Positions 16,060 through 25,124 of a stretch of 64,000 bases of DNA are shown in pieces (position 1 is the stretch's first letter; the number at the start of each line of letters is the position of its first letter). The notes under the pieces are model-generated. The model saw only the letters and a program-made list of their open reading frames with translations, made no database searches and was not told the origin of the DNA. Source of the DNA: Actinobaculum massiliense (GTDB lineage Bacteria > Actinomycetota > Actinomycetes > Actinomycetales > Actinomycetaceae); NCBI RefSeq assembly GCF_001457435.1, contig NZ_LN881717.1, forward strand, positions 1,373,339 through 1,437,338. Direction: 5' to 3'. The position numbers and the translations under genes were made by a program.

Positions 16060-18735
16060 ATGGCTGACAGTTCGTTTGGTTTGAAGATCGGGCTTGAGGG
16101 TGAGCGTGAGTTCAAGCGCGCGATTACGGATATTAACCGTGAGATGCGTGTTCTCGGCAGTGAGATGAAACTGGTCGCCTCGTCTTTTGATAAGAACGAC
16201 AAGTCCGCCGAAGCCCTCACCGCCCGCAACCAAGTACTCGGCAAAGAAATCGAAGCTCAAAAAGCCAAGATTGAGACCCTACGCGCCGCACTCGAAAACT
16301 CTGCCTCGTCGTTTGGTGAGAATGATTCGCGGACGAAGAATTGGCAGATCCAGCTCAACAACGCAGGCGCGGAGCTCAACCGCCTCGAAAGCGAACTCAA
16401 AGCCAACAACGACGCCCTCTCTGATTTCGGGAACGAGGCGGACGGTGCGGGCGATGATGCCAAGGGCGCGGCAAAGGACGCAGGACGTCTTGAGGGCGCG
16501 GTGGATGATCTCGGTGACGAGATGGACACCACCAGCTCCAAGACCCGCATTTTCGGCGACGTGTTGAAAGCCAACCTTGCCTCCGAAGCGATCCTCGCCG
16601 GGGTGAAGGGTATCGGGCATGCGATCGCCAGTATTGGTCGCGGCATGGCTGGAGCCTTGAAGGAGGGCGTGGAGTACAACGCGCGTATGGAGCAATACTC
16701 CACAAGCTTCACGACGATGCTTGGTGATCAAGCCAAGGCTCAGCAGCTTGTGAATGATTTGAAGGTTGAGGCGGCGAAGACTCCGTTTGGTATGGAGGAT
16801 CTTGCGGGCAACATGCAAACCCTCCTGAGCTTTGGCATGAGCTTGGAGGATGCGAAAAAGCACCTGAACGAAATCGGCGACATTAGCCAAGGTGACGCGG
16901 TGAAGATGGAGTCCTTGACACTCGCCTTCGCTCAAATGTCTTCGACCGGCAAGCTCACGGGTCAGGACTTGCTGCAGATGATCAACGCCGGATTCAACCC
17001 CCTGGAGGAAATCTCGCGTAAGACCGGCAAGAGTATTGGTGAACTCAAAGAAGATATGGCGAAGGGTGCTATTTCGGCTGATATGGTCGCTGACGCCTTT
17101 GCGTCTGCCACTAGCGAGGGCGGGCGTTTCTACGGGGCTATGGACGCCCAATCCAAGACCTTCTCTGGTCAGCTCGCGACAATGCAGGACGGGATCGAAA
17201 ACCTCAAAGGCTTGCTGGCTGGCGGATTAAGCGAGGCGTTGGCTGGGTCAGTCCTTCCCATGGTGAACGGCTGGATCGACGAACTCACGACAGCTTTTGA
17301 AGAAGGCGGCACGCCAGCGTTGATCGACGCCCTCGGTAGCGTATTGCAAGAAGCACTTGGTTTTATTGCTGAGCAACTACCTATGGTGGTCGAGACCGGC
17401 ATGAGCATTTTGACCGCGCTCCTTGAAGGCATTATCAAGGTGTTGCCACAAGTGGCCGAGACGGCGGTGACGTTGATTATCGCTCTGGTCGAGGCAATCA
17501 TCGAAGCGTTGCCGTCCCTGTTGGAGGCGGCGATACAGATCATCGCCACACTGGTCTCTGGTATCGGCGAAGCACTACCGGAACTGGTTCCTGCGGCGGT
17601 GGAGATGCTCATGGCTTTGGTACAGGGTCTGGTCGACAACCTCCCGTTGCTTCTTGATGCGGCGTTGCAGCTCATCACCGGACTTACCGAAGGCTTGATC
17701 GCTGCCATTCCCGTGATCATCGAAGCCCTCCCACAGATCATCACCGGGATTGTCACGTTCCTTGTGGGGGCGATCCCGCAGATCATCGAAGCAGGAATCC
17801 AACTACTCACCGCCTTGATCGGGGCGCTGCCTCAGATCATCACAGCGATTGTCGCAGCACTCCCACAGATTATTACCGCGATCGTCAGCGGCGTGGTCGG
17901 CGCAATCCCGCAACTCATCGACGCAGGGATCCAGCTACTGACGGCTTTGATTGGGGCGTTGCCGCAGATCATTACGACTATCGTGGCCGCGCTCCCGCAG
18001 ATTATCGGAGCTATTGTGTCGGCGATTGGTGGGGCGATCCCGCAACTCGTCCAAGCAGGCATCCAACTCTTGACCGCGTTGGTACGAAACCTGCCGCAGA
18101 TTATTTCCACAATCGTCGCAGCAATCCCATCGATTATTTCTGGGATTGTGTCTGCTGTTGGTCAGGGCGTCTCAGCGATGGCCCAGGCGGGCAAAAACCT
18201 CGTCTACGGCCTGTGGAACGGTATCCAATCCTTAGCGGGGTGGCTGTGGAATTCGGTCTCGAACTGGGCATCAGGTATTTGGGACTCCATCACTGGCTTC
18301 TTCGGCATCCACTCACCGTCACGCAAGATGGCCTGGGCAGGACGGATGCTTGTCGAAGGCCTCGCAGGCTCCATCCGCACGGACGGCAACAAGGCTGTCA
18401 CCGCAGCTTCAGGGCTCGCGCGCGACACGATAGACGCCTTCGCCGACCTTGAGGACGGGCTGGCCGTGCCGATCGAGGCGGTGGCAGACCTGCAAGTGCC
18501 GAGCGTTGACCTCACCCCACAACCCGTGACTGTATCTCAGCGAAGTACTGATGAAGCGGCAGAGCGTGTGGATGTCGCTGGGATCGTGGACGCAACGGCG
18601 AAACGCATCCTGTCCTCGCTGGACATTAGCGTGAAGCTCTCGGATGGGACGCTGGTTGGCAAACTCGCACCTGCTCTTGACAAACAACTCGCACGCCTCG
18701 ATCGGCGGCAGACCGTGATGGCAGGAGGCTACTGA
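16060..18735 (+). CDS. Tail tape measure protein
   Basis: 891 residues. N-terminal coiled coil (about 1-130), a helical TMP domain with MEQYSTSFTTMLGDQAKAQQLVNDLK and the LTGQDLLQMINAGFNPLEEI motif (about 205-330), then a long hydrophobic repeat region (about 440-700) of LPQII/LLTALIGALPQ modules, and a C-terminal region with FGIHSPSRKMAWAGRMLVEGL. Sets tail length and helps DNA cross the membrane. By the usual ratio of roughly 0.15 nm per residue the tail would be near 130 nm. It is the largest-but-one gene of the tail module and follows the minus-strand cargo pair. Confidence 0.94.
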   Translation: MADSSFGLKIGLEGEREFKRAITDINREMRVLGSEMKLVASSFDKNDKSAEALTARNQVLGKEIEAQKAKIETLRAALENSASSFGENDSRTKNWQIQLNNAGAELNRLESELKANNDALSDFGNEADGAGDDAKGAAKDAGRLEGAVDDLGDEMDTTSSKTRIFGDVLKANLASEAILAGVKGIGHAIASIGRGMAGALKEGVEYNARMEQYSTSFTTMLGDQAKAQQLVNDLKVEAAKTPFGMEDLAGNMQTLLSFGMSLEDAKKHLNEIGDISQGDAVKMESLTLAFAQMSSTGKLTGQDLLQMINAGFNPLEEISRKTGKSIGELKEDMAKGAISADMVADAFASATSEGGRFYGAMDAQSKTFSGQLATMQDGIENLKGLLAGGLSEALAGSVLPMVNGWIDELTTAFEEGGTPALIDALGSVLQEALGFIAEQLPMVVETGMSILTALLEGIIKVLPQVAETAVTLIIALVEAIIEALPSLLEAAIQIIATLVSGIGEALPELVPAAVEMLMALVQGLVDNLPLLLDAALQLITGLTEGLIAAIPVIIEALPQIITGIVTFLVGAIPQIIEAGIQLLTALIGALPQIITAIVAALPQIITAIVSGVVGAIPQLIDAGIQLLTALIGALPQIITTIVAALPQIIGAIVSAIGGAIPQLVQAGIQLLTALVRNLPQIISTIVAAIPSIISGIVSAVGQGVSAMAQAGKNLVYGLWNGIQSLAGWLWNSVSNWASGIWDSITGFFGIHSPSRKMAWAGRMLVEGLAGSIRTDGNKAVTAASGLARDTIDAFADLEDGLAVPIEAVADLQVPSVDLTPQPVTVSQRSTDEAAERVDVAGIVDATAKRILSSLDISVKLSDGTLVGKLAPALDKQLARLDRRQTVMAGGY

Positions 18736-18737
18736 TC

Positions 18738-19430
18738 ATGTTTGGTTTCACGCTGAACAGCGCGGAGACTTCGGCGTCGCTCGGTCTGCGACTCACGGCG
18801 CCGGTGGCGATTCCCGCAGCCGTCCGTGCGGTGGATGATATTGAGGTCGAAGGCAGAGCAGGAACCCTCACGCGCTTCACGGGCTGGGAGGATACCGAGA
18901 TCGAGCTTGAGCTCGCCGTTCCTGTTCGTGACGGGCTCCACCAGTATCGGCAGGCTGCTCACGAGCTGACGGGCTCTTCGACGATTGCGTTGACTGCCGA
19001 GCCTGGTGTTTACCGCAAGGTTAAGCACTGCGAAGTGAGCGAACTGCGCCGGGAGCTATCGGGGTGGGGGTTCTTCACCGCGCGGCTCACCTGCCAGCCC
19101 TTCACTTACCTGACCGAGGGATTGAATCCAGTAACGCTCACTGCATCTGGGACGATCACGAACCCCGGCCTACTCGATGCGGATCCGATCATCACCGTTA
19201 CTGGCACCGGAACGTTGTCTTTGACGATCAATGCGCGCGTCTATCACGTGAATTCGCCAGCAGGTTCCGTCACGCTCGACAGCGAACGCCTCGTCGCACA
19301 CGCCCACGGGAAAATCCAGACCGATGCGCTCACCGAAACCTTCCCGACCTTCAAGCCTGGGATCAATCGCCTCACGCTCGGCGCGGGTATTTCGAAGATC
19401 GTGATCACGCCGAACTGGCGCAACCCCTAA
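18738..19430 (+). CDS. Distal tail protein (Dit-like)
   Basis: 230 residues. Siphovirus tail-component family pattern: VRAVDDIEVEGRAGTLTRFTG near the N-terminus (shown in part), then RDGLHQYRQAAHELTGSS and FFTARLTCQPFTYL before a galectin-like beta-rich C-terminus. Dit forms the hexameric hub below the tail tube and holds the next gene's product. The start at 18738 is 2 bp after the tape measure stop with GGAGGC upstream. Order TMP-Dit-Tal is standard. Confidence 0.88.
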   Translation: MFGFTLNSAETSASLGLRLTAPVAIPAAVRAVDDIEVEGRAGTLTRFTGWEDTEIELELAVPVRDGLHQYRQAAHELTGSSTIALTAEPGVYRKVKHCEVSELRRELSGWGFFTARLTCQPFTYLTEGLNPVTLTASGTITNPGLLDADPIITVTGTGTLSLTINARVYHVNSPAGSVTLDSERLVAHAHGKIQTDALTETFPTFKPGINRLTLGAGISKIVITPNWRNP

Positions 19431-19450
19431 CACCCAACTCACGCAAGTTC

Positions 19451-19487
19451 CGATGGCCATCCCTTCGTGGGGTGGTCGTTGTGTTTT
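19451..19487 (+). terminator. Long hairpin before the tail protein
   Basis: Thirteen-pair stem, CGATGGCCATCCC against GGGGTGGTCGTTG with a TTCGT loop, followed by TGTTTT. It looks like an attenuator or processing site within the tail operon; the next gene's ribosome binding site (GGAAGG) is only a few bases on. Confidence 0.55.
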
Positions 19488-19503
19488 ATCTGGAAGGCCT
19501 CTC

Positions 19504-22335
19504 ATGATTACGGTTCACGACCGCACCGCCACCACATTCACCACCACCGGGCTAGGAGTCTTGGATCGGGAGATCATCAACCCGATCGTGACGGAAGAAC
19601 TAGGTGGCGAATTCTCACTGACCTTCACCTACCCAGCAGACGACCCTTCAGCCACGCACCTCGTAGTGGAAAACATTGTGGCAGCGCCCGTGCCAGGACT
19701 GGAGCAACATCAGGGGTTCCGTATTAGCGAGGTTGTCACCACCCTTGACGGCATGCTCGAAGTGAGCGCGTTTCATGTCTTCTATGATCTGGCTGCGAAC
19801 CTCATCGCCGACACCTACGTGGTCAACAAAACCGCGAAAGGCGCACTGACCCAGATCCTTGGGGCGGCAAACACTAAGCACGGGTTTACTGCTACCTCCT
19901 CGGATACGGTGACCAGGGCATCGGCGCGGATAGTGCGCATGCCCATCGCCGCCGCTCTCATGGATGCGGGCGAGGACAACACGTTCGCTGCGCGTTGGGG
20001 CGGCGAGATTACGCGTAATAATTGGCTGATCCATCACACGCCCATGCGCGGAGCCAACCACGGGGTGGTCATCCGTGATCGGAAGAACCTCACCGGCTTT
20101 GAATCATCCATTGACTTCTCAACAGTGGCGACGCGGATTCTGCCAGTCGGATACGACGGCCTACTCCTACCCGAACTGTATGTCGATAGTCCGAAGTTGG
20201 GTGATTATGTGGTGCCGCGTATCCGCGTCATCCGCTACGGACAAGTCAAAGCCATCACCGACAAAGACAACCCGCGTGAGGGTGAACTCCCACTCGACCA
20301 AGCCCACTCTGAGCTGCGCCGACTAGCTGCAGCAGAATTCAGCGCAAGACATGTCGATGAGCCGTCGGGCTCGTATAAGGTGCGGTTCGTCGATCTCGCC
20401 ACCACCCGTGAATACGCCGACCTCGCACGGCTCGAAACCGTCGAGATTGGCGATACCGTGACCGTCCGCCACACTGATCTTGGGATTGCGCTCACGGCAC
20501 GGGTGGTCGCTTACGAATACAACCCGCTCACGCTCCAGTACATCTCCGTTGAGCTGGGTTCTACTGCTCGGAAGTTCACGTCTGTCACCCGGCAGGTCAA
20601 AACCGCCATCAATACGGCGGTGGCTGCGTCGGATGCGGCAGGATTCGCACTCGCTTCAGCGGATGGGAAGAACACCAACCACTACGGCAGCATCCAGCCC
20701 GCCAAGGCCAAGCTGGGTGACACGTGGTTCCGGCAAAATGGCGAACAGGTCGAGATCTGGATCTACCGGCCCACTGATACCGGGCAGCCCGGCTGGATAG
20801 CACTCGCCACCGATCTGAATCATGCCCAGCTCGGTGCGGAACTCGATGCCGCCCGCACACAAGTCGGCCACGCCCTGCTTGCGGCCCAGAATGCACAAAA
20901 CGCCGCCGATGCTGTCGCCACTCAGATGGCGTCGGCGCAGGTGGAGATTGACCAGGCCAAGACCGCAGCCGCTGGTGCTACCCAGCTGGCGCAGGACGCC
21001 CACGACATCGCGGTAACCTCGGATGGGCGGATCACGGTTGCCGTTGTTGACCCGAGCGTAGCGGACGCGGCTGGCCGACCGGAGGGTGCGCTGTGGCAAG
21101 TGCGCGTCGACGGAGTGATCGCCCGCCAATACATCCTCACCAACAACCAATGGGAACAAACACCGGTCGGTGCCGCGATGATCGGGCCGAAAGCGATCAG
21201 CCAAGCACACATCGCAGACGCCGCCATCGGCACCGCACACATCGCTGATGCCGCGATCACCGACGCGAAAATCAGTTCACTGTCGGCAACCAAGATCACC
21301 AGCGGCTATCTCGCTGCTGGACGGATTGCTGCCGGCTCGATCACCTCCGACAAGCTGACGATCGCGAGTGGGTTCATCACCACCGCAATGATTGCCAACG
21401 CCGCGATCACGGACGCGAAGGTTGGCAGTCTATCGGCGTCGAAGATTACGACCGGTACCTTGTCGGCGGCACGGATCGCTGCCGGTTCGATTACCTCGGA
21501 CAAGTTGACGATCGCTAACGGTTTTATCCAGTCCGTGATGATCAAGGACGCTGCGGTCACATCGGCCAAGATTGCTTCGCTGGATGCTGGGAAGATCACC
21601 ACCGGGACGTTGTCGGCGGCTCGGATTGGGGCGCGCTCGATTACGGCAGACAAGCTCGCAGCCAACGCGATCCAAGTAGGTCTTGCCGGGTGGACGCAAT
21701 CTATCCGCATCACCCCGTATCAGATCGCTTGGTATAACGGCTCGACATTGGAAGGGACAATCTCCAGTTCCGGGATGAAATTCTGGTACGGCACCCGCTA
21801 CATCGGGGAAATGGCACGCCGTGCCCACAAGGACAAGCCCGACGTGCAAGGCGTCGTCAACCAGGTCGCCTATCAAGGCGACTATGTGGCCTGGACATAC
21901 CAGACGGTTTCCGGCGGCACCTACTACACCTGCCTCACCCTGGATCCGAAGGGACGCTTCTACGGCAAGGCCGGCATTCATCTCGGTGCTGACTTGCGCA
22001 CCAACGGCTACAAGTTCTACACCACCGGCTCGCGCTACGTGACCTTGCAAGACTGCACGCTCACCGGGAAAGGCACCTACGCCGGGTGGGCGTCGAGCAA
22101 TGGGCTGGCGAAGATCGTCTTCCACACCTACGACGTCATGGTCGTCACCAATGGGTCGTATTACAACATGACCCGCCTATTCGACCGCACCAAAGATTTG
22201 ATGTCGCGGATGAACGCGATCCTCAGCCTGCTCAATCAGGGGTGGATCACATCCATCTCCGGAACCGGATCGAACATCACGTGGCGGTACTTCTCCAACA
22301 CTGGATTATCGGCCATGTCCACCAACCTCGCATAA
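19504..22335 (+). CDS. Tail endopeptidase / tail fibre protein
   Basis: 943 residues from ATG 19504 after GGAAGG; an in-frame start at 19453 falls in the hairpin. Residues about 1-380 match the Prophage_tail (Tal) baseplate-hub type (HVFYDLAANLIADTY, ITRNNWLIHHTPM). A coiled-coil linker (about 430-520) leads to three near-identical 50-residue repeats (DNA period 150 bases, 21271-21680; SITSDKLTIA core) that probably form a trimeric fibre, and a beta-rich C-terminal receptor-binding head with many Tyr/Gly. It would contact the host surface and start infection. No catalytic residues are obvious, so any peptidase activity is unproven. Confidence 0.87.
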   Translation: MITVHDRTATTFTTTGLGVLDREIINPIVTEELGGEFSLTFTYPADDPSATHLVVENIVAAPVPGLEQHQGFRISEVVTTLDGMLEVSAFHVFYDLAANLIADTYVVNKTAKGALTQILGAANTKHGFTATSSDTVTRASARIVRMPIAAALMDAGEDNTFAARWGGEITRNNWLIHHTPMRGANHGVVIRDRKNLTGFESSIDFSTVATRILPVGYDGLLLPELYVDSPKLGDYVVPRIRVIRYGQVKAITDKDNPREGELPLDQAHSELRRLAAAEFSARHVDEPSGSYKVRFVDLATTREYADLARLETVEIGDTVTVRHTDLGIALTARVVAYEYNPLTLQYISVELGSTARKFTSVTRQVKTAINTAVAASDAAGFALASADGKNTNHYGSIQPAKAKLGDTWFRQNGEQVEIWIYRPTDTGQPGWIALATDLNHAQLGAELDAARTQVGHALLAAQNAQNAADAVATQMASAQVEIDQAKTAAAGATQLAQDAHDIAVTSDGRITVAVVDPSVADAAGRPEGALWQVRVDGVIARQYILTNNQWEQTPVGAAMIGPKAISQAHIADAAIGTAHIADAAITDAKISSLSATKITSGYLAAGRIAAGSITSDKLTIASGFITTAMIANAAITDAKVGSLSASKITTGTLSAARIAAGSITSDKLTIANGFIQSVMIKDAAVTSAKIASLDAGKITTGTLSAARIGARSITADKLAANAIQVGLAGWTQSIRITPYQIAWYNGSTLEGTISSSGMKFWYGTRYIGEMARRAHKDKPDVQGVVNQVAYQGDYVAWTYQTVSGGTYYTCLTLDPKGRFYGKAGIHLGADLRTNGYKFYTTGSRYVTLQDCTLTGKGTYAGWASSNGLAKIVFHTYDVMVVTNGSYYNMTRLFDRTKDLMSRMNAILSLLNQGWITSISGTGSNITWRYFSNTGLSAMSTNLA
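21271..21680 (+). repeat. Three 150-bp in-frame repeats in the tail fibre gene
   Basis: Units start at 21271, 21421 and 21571 (the last shorter). Each encodes SLSA.KIT.G.L.AARIAAGS and SITSDKLTIA. Recombination between units could change fibre length. Confidence 0.85.
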
Positions 22336-22351
22336 GTAAAAGGAAACACTG

Positions 22352-22774
22352 ATGAAGATCAAGATCGCCAACCAGCACCTCCAACCCGTCGCCGAGCTAC
22401 TCGCTGGGATGCCGCTCAAAGCCGCTCAATCTAGGGCGCGCTCCAAACTCCTCACGCTAGTGAAGGAAGCGATTGCTCGGTTCGGGGAGGACGAATACGA
22501 CCTCGTCACCCAATTCGCAACACTTGACGATCAGGGTCGCCCAGTCTTTGGTAACGACGGCACCTTTGCTCTCGCTGACCCAGATAAAGCGAGTGAATTC
22601 CTCGAAGCTCGCCAAGCCCTGCTCGCGTCGATCGCTGAAGTATCTGGCCCGACCTACGACGGCCACGACAATGACGTGAAAACACTTCTTGATGGCTATG
22701 ACGGTGAGCTGTCTGGCGAAACGGCCGAGGCCTACGACGTTCTCTACGACGCGATCACCAAGGACAACACATGA
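22352..22774 (+). CDS. DUF1617-like phage protein
   Basis: 140 residues. The pattern MKIKIANQHLQPVAELLAGM followed by a KAAQSRARSKLL helix and a long acidic helical body is reminiscent of DUF1617 proteins encoded just after tail fibres in many siphoviruses. A good AAAAGGAAA precedes ATG 22352. It overlaps the next gene by 4 bp. Function unknown even where the family is known. Confidence 0.65.
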   Translation: MKIKIANQHLQPVAELLAGMPLKAAQSRARSKLLTLVKEAIARFGEDEYDLVTQFATLDDQGRPVFGNDGTFALADPDKASEFLEARQALLASIAEVSGPTYDGHDNDVKTLLDGYDGELSGETAEAYDVLYDAITKDNT

Positions 22775-22992
22775 GCGCCGAAGAAGAAAAGAGCAAAGAA
22801 CTCACCGAAGTCTCCGCTGATGAGTCAACGCCTGACGATGAGGTGCAGTTGCCGATCGTCCCAATTGAATCCGATACAACGCCTGCACCACCAGCAGAGG
22901 CCATCGAAACCCACGAACTCCCAGCACCCAAGGCGGCGTCCTTCGACTTGAGCCTGCCGATCTTGGAGGTCTTGACTGACCCGACTATGTAA
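22771..22992 (+). CDS. Small acidic phage protein, unknown
   Basis: 73 residues, rich in Glu, Pro and Thr, low complexity and probably unstructured except a short C-terminal segment (SFDLSLPILEVLTDPTM). Starts in an ATGA overlap with the DUF1617-like gene, which supports translation. Similar short acidic genes often sit between tail and lysis genes. No domain recognised. Confidence 0.55.
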   Translation: MSAEEEKSKELTEVSADESTPDDEVQLPIVPIESDTTPAPPAEAIETHELPAPKAASFDLSLPILEVLTDPTM

Positions 22993-23022
22993 ATCGCTGC
23001 GCTACACCAATTTTTGATGCCT

Positions 23023-23047
23023 TCACCCCAGATGGGTGGGGGTATTT
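23023..23047 (+). terminator. Weak hairpin before the holin
   Basis: ACCCC...GGGGT stem followed by ATTTTT, between the tail and lysis modules. Less stable than the hairpins at 1901 and 19451. Confidence 0.35.
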
Positions 23048-23083
23048 TTCATTTGCCCACCCACCCTGGAAGGAACACGCTTT

Positions 23084-23542
23084 ATGTCTATTCACGCTAT
23101 CTGGCACACCACCCAAGCAGGCCTCGCAGGCCTCGGCGCATGGCTCGCCGCCTACCTCGGAGGCCTCGACGGCCTCGTCTATGCCCTGATCGTCTTCGCT
23201 ATCGCCGACTACATCACCGGGGTGCTCGCCGCCATCTCAGAGCGCCGCCTCTCCAGCGCAGTTGGTTTCAGGGGTATCAGCCGCAAGATCCTTATCTTCA
23301 CCCTCGTCGGGCTCGCCCATTTGATCGACGTCCATATTCTCGGAGCGCCCGGCGTGCTGCGTGCGGCGGTCATTTTCTTCTACCTGTCCAACGAAGGCAT
23401 CTCCCTGATTGAGAACGCCACCCGCTTGGGTCTGCCTGTGCCTGCCCAGATGCGTGGAGCTTTGGATGCGATCGCGAACCGCGCCGACACCAGACCCTCA
23501 CTCACCGAAACGACCACTGAAAACACAAAGGAGATTCACTGA
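23084..23542 (+). CDS. Phage holin
   Basis: 152 residues from ATG 23084, after GGAAGG (an in-frame ATG at 23036 is inside the hairpin). Three hydrophobic segments (about 10-30, 32-55 and 70-95) with LDGLVYALIVFAIADYITGV and the AVGFRGISRKILIFTLV stretch, typical of the phage holin_4 (pfam05105) family, and a polar C-terminus ending before the endolysin. It makes the membrane hole that lets the endolysin reach the wall. Overlaps the endolysin start by 1 bp. Confidence 0.88.
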   Translation: MSIHAIWHTTQAGLAGLGAWLAAYLGGLDGLVYALIVFAIADYITGVLAAISERRLSSAVGFRGISRKILIFTLVGLAHLIDVHILGAPGVLRAAVIFFYLSNEGISLIENATRLGLPVPAQMRGALDAIANRADTRPSLTETTTENTKEIH

Positions 23543-24357
23543 TGAAGAATTGGCTCGCGCTTGAGGCTGACATCGACCTCATCATGAACAAGCACTACAC
23601 ACCCGGCAGGAACGGTAGACGGATCGATAAGGTCATCATCCACCACAACGCCGGAAACCTTACCATCAAGGGATGTTACGACGTCTGGCAAACCCGCCCA
23701 GCTTCCGCCCACTACCAAGTCCAATCCGACGGACGCATAGGTCAGTTGGTGTGGGACCGCGACACCGCCTGGCACGCAGGAAACTGGGTAGCCAACACCA
23801 CCAGTATTGGCATCGAACACGCCGACATGACCAGTGATCCATGGACTGTATCCGAGGCGTGCCTTGATAACGGAGCACACCTCGTGGCCGCAATCTGTAA
23901 ATTCTACGGTCTCGGCCGACCGGTCTGGGGGAAGAACGTGTTCGGTCACAAGAACTTCTCCTCGACCGAATGCCCAGCCTCGCTGGCAGGCAGTCAGCAT
24001 GCCGCCTATATGGCTCGCGCACAGTCTTGGTATGACCAGATGACCGGCAACACCCCAGCACCAGCACCAGCCACACCGGACATCGACGCTCTCGCCGATG
24101 CCGTGATCCGTGGCGACTACGGCAACGGTGAAGAACGTAAGCGTCGCCTCGGAGCCAACTACGCCGCCATCCAACAGCGAGTCAACGAAAAGCTCTCCGG
24201 CAACACGCCTGCCACGAAGCCCGCCGCACCCAACATCGATGCGCTGGCTGACGCCGTGATCCGTGGCGAGTACGGCAATGGTGAGGAACGTAAACGACGT
24301 CTCGGAAACCTCTACAGCGCGGTGCAAGCGCGCGTGAACGCCAAGCTCGGCTACTAA
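23542..24357 (+). CDS. Endolysin: amidase_2 domain with two CW_7 repeats
   Basis: 271 residues. Residues 1-165 form an N-acetylmuramoyl-L-alanine amidase (amidase_2) domain: zinc His in VIIHHNAGN (34/35), GIEHADMT, and GHKNFSSTECPASL with the late His and Cys ligands. Two C-terminal repeats of about 40 residues (approximately 178-215 and 231-268; DALADAVIRGDYGNGEERKR) match the CW_7 cell-wall-binding repeats first known from Cp-7 lysozyme. It cleaves peptide from muramic acid at lysis. No signal peptide, so release depends on the holin. An efficient AAAGGAG precedes ATG 23542. Confidence 0.92.
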   Translation: MKNWLALEADIDLIMNKHYTPGRNGRRIDKVIIHHNAGNLTIKGCYDVWQTRPASAHYQVQSDGRIGQLVWDRDTAWHAGNWVANTTSIGIEHADMTSDPWTVSEACLDNGAHLVAAICKFYGLGRPVWGKNVFGHKNFSSTECPASLAGSQHAAYMARAQSWYDQMTGNTPAPAPATPDIDALADAVIRGDYGNGEERKRRLGANYAAIQQRVNEKLSGNTPATKPAAPNIDALADAVIRGEYGNGEERKRRLGNLYSAVQARVNAKLGY

Positions 24358-24380
24358 CCACACGCGCCACTGTGCAACTT

Positions 24381-24420
24381 AGCCCCGCTGCTACCCGTCA
24401 TGGGTGGTGGCGGGGCTTTT
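24381..24420 (+). terminator. Terminator after the endolysin
   Basis: AGCCCCGC...GCGGGGCT stem with inner pairing, then TTTT. It ends the late operon; the recombinase block follows. Confidence 0.75.
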
Positions 24421-24461
24421 CGTCATTTTACGGGCGGATTTAACACATACGGGTTTGTCGG

Positions 24462-24489
24462 CAGTGGGGTGAAGGGAGTGACCCCACTG
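24462..24489 (+). promoter_or_regulatory. Palindrome enclosing the ribosome binding site of the HTH/Zn-finger gene
   Basis: CAGTGGGGT and ACCCCACTG are perfect 9-base inverted arms; the 10-base loop contains the AAGGGAG Shine-Dalgarno, and the GTG start at 24489 begins at the base of the stem. In RNA it would hide the ribosome binding site; in DNA it is a likely dyad operator. Confidence 0.6.
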
Positions 24490-24872
24490 TGAAGAACATT
24501 GAAGAAGAACGTATCCGTAACCTGCGCACAGCGGGCTGGGGGTATAAAGCGATTGCCGAGTTTTGCGCCTTGACCCGTGACCAGGTCCGTTCATACTGCA
24601 CCAGCCGAAATCTCGAGGCCGGTTCAGTGGTGGTCCAGCGGGTGTGCCGCTGGTGTGCCAGCCCTATTCGGGGAGGTGCTCGTGCTCGGTTTTGCTCGCC
24701 CGCCTGCAGGCATAAAGCGTGGCGGCATCGGCAGAAAACCGAGCCCGTGCGCAAGCAGACCTGTGCGCACTGCGGGCACCGCTTCGTGATCGTGGATAAG
24801 CCAGGTCAAAAGTATTGCTGTCACGCCTGTTATGTGCGTGCTCGCTTTGGCACCCGAGGTGGGCGCTCATGA
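24489..24872 (+). CDS. HTH and zinc-finger protein of the recombinase block
   Basis: 127 residues from GTG 24489. An N-terminal homeodomain-like helix-turn-helix (RTAGWGYKAIAEFCALTRDQV), then two small zinc-binding modules: CRWCASPI...FCSPACRHKAW and CAHCGHRF...YCCHACYVRAR. Such proteins stand just before tandem serine recombinases in Clostridium- and Bifidobacterium-type elements and are often labelled sigma-70-like; that label is doubtful. It is probably a DNA-binding regulator. The palindrome over its start suggests autocontrol. Overlaps the next gene by 4 bp (ATGA). Confidence 0.75.
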   Translation: MKNIEEERIRNLRTAGWGYKAIAEFCALTRDQVRSYCTSRNLEAGSVVVQRVCRWCASPIRGGARARFCSPACRHKAWRHRQKTEPVRKQTCAHCGHRFVIVDKPGQKYCCHACYVRARFGTRGGRS

Positions 24873-25078
24873 ACACGCTCGCCACCACGGTCGATCAGAT
24901 GACAAGGCCCGAGGTATTCGCCCGAGAACTCGCCTTCATTACTGACGCTCACACGTTGAGCATGCTGGCAGGTCGAGGAGTGCTAACCCCCGCAGAGTAT
25001 CGGCGTGTCTATCGGTTGTTGTTCCAGGCGTGGAGCCCGATCTATCAGTCACAGATTGTGGGCGAAACGACTGGATAA
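24869..25078 (+). CDS. Small SHOCT-like protein
   Basis: 69 residues from ATG 24869 in an ATGA overlap with the HTH/Zn gene (a longer frame from 24815 is rejected). The segment LSMLAGRGVLTPAEYRRVYRLL is like the SHOCT short-helix motif found in small proteins before serine recombinases. Probably an accessory or directionality-related factor; this is inference from its place. The end of the gene forms the ACTGGATAA part of leader copy 3. Confidence 0.6.
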   Translation: MNTLATTVDQMTRPEVFARELAFITDAHTLSMLAGRGVLTPAEYRRVYRLLFQAWSPIYQSQIVGETTG

Positions 25079-25110
25079 ACACCGCCTTTAGAGCGTGTAT
25101 AGACCTAACA
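25070..25110 (+). repeat. Diverged third copy of the phage leader
   Basis: ACTGGATAA followed at +26 by TGTAT, the same offset as at 5768 and 6710; the rest is diverged (GAGCGTGTATAGACC). The serine recombinase start GTG 25125 follows, with an AAAGGAG ribosome binding site. Confidence 0.55.
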
Positions 25111-25124
25111 CGAAAGGAGAAAAC

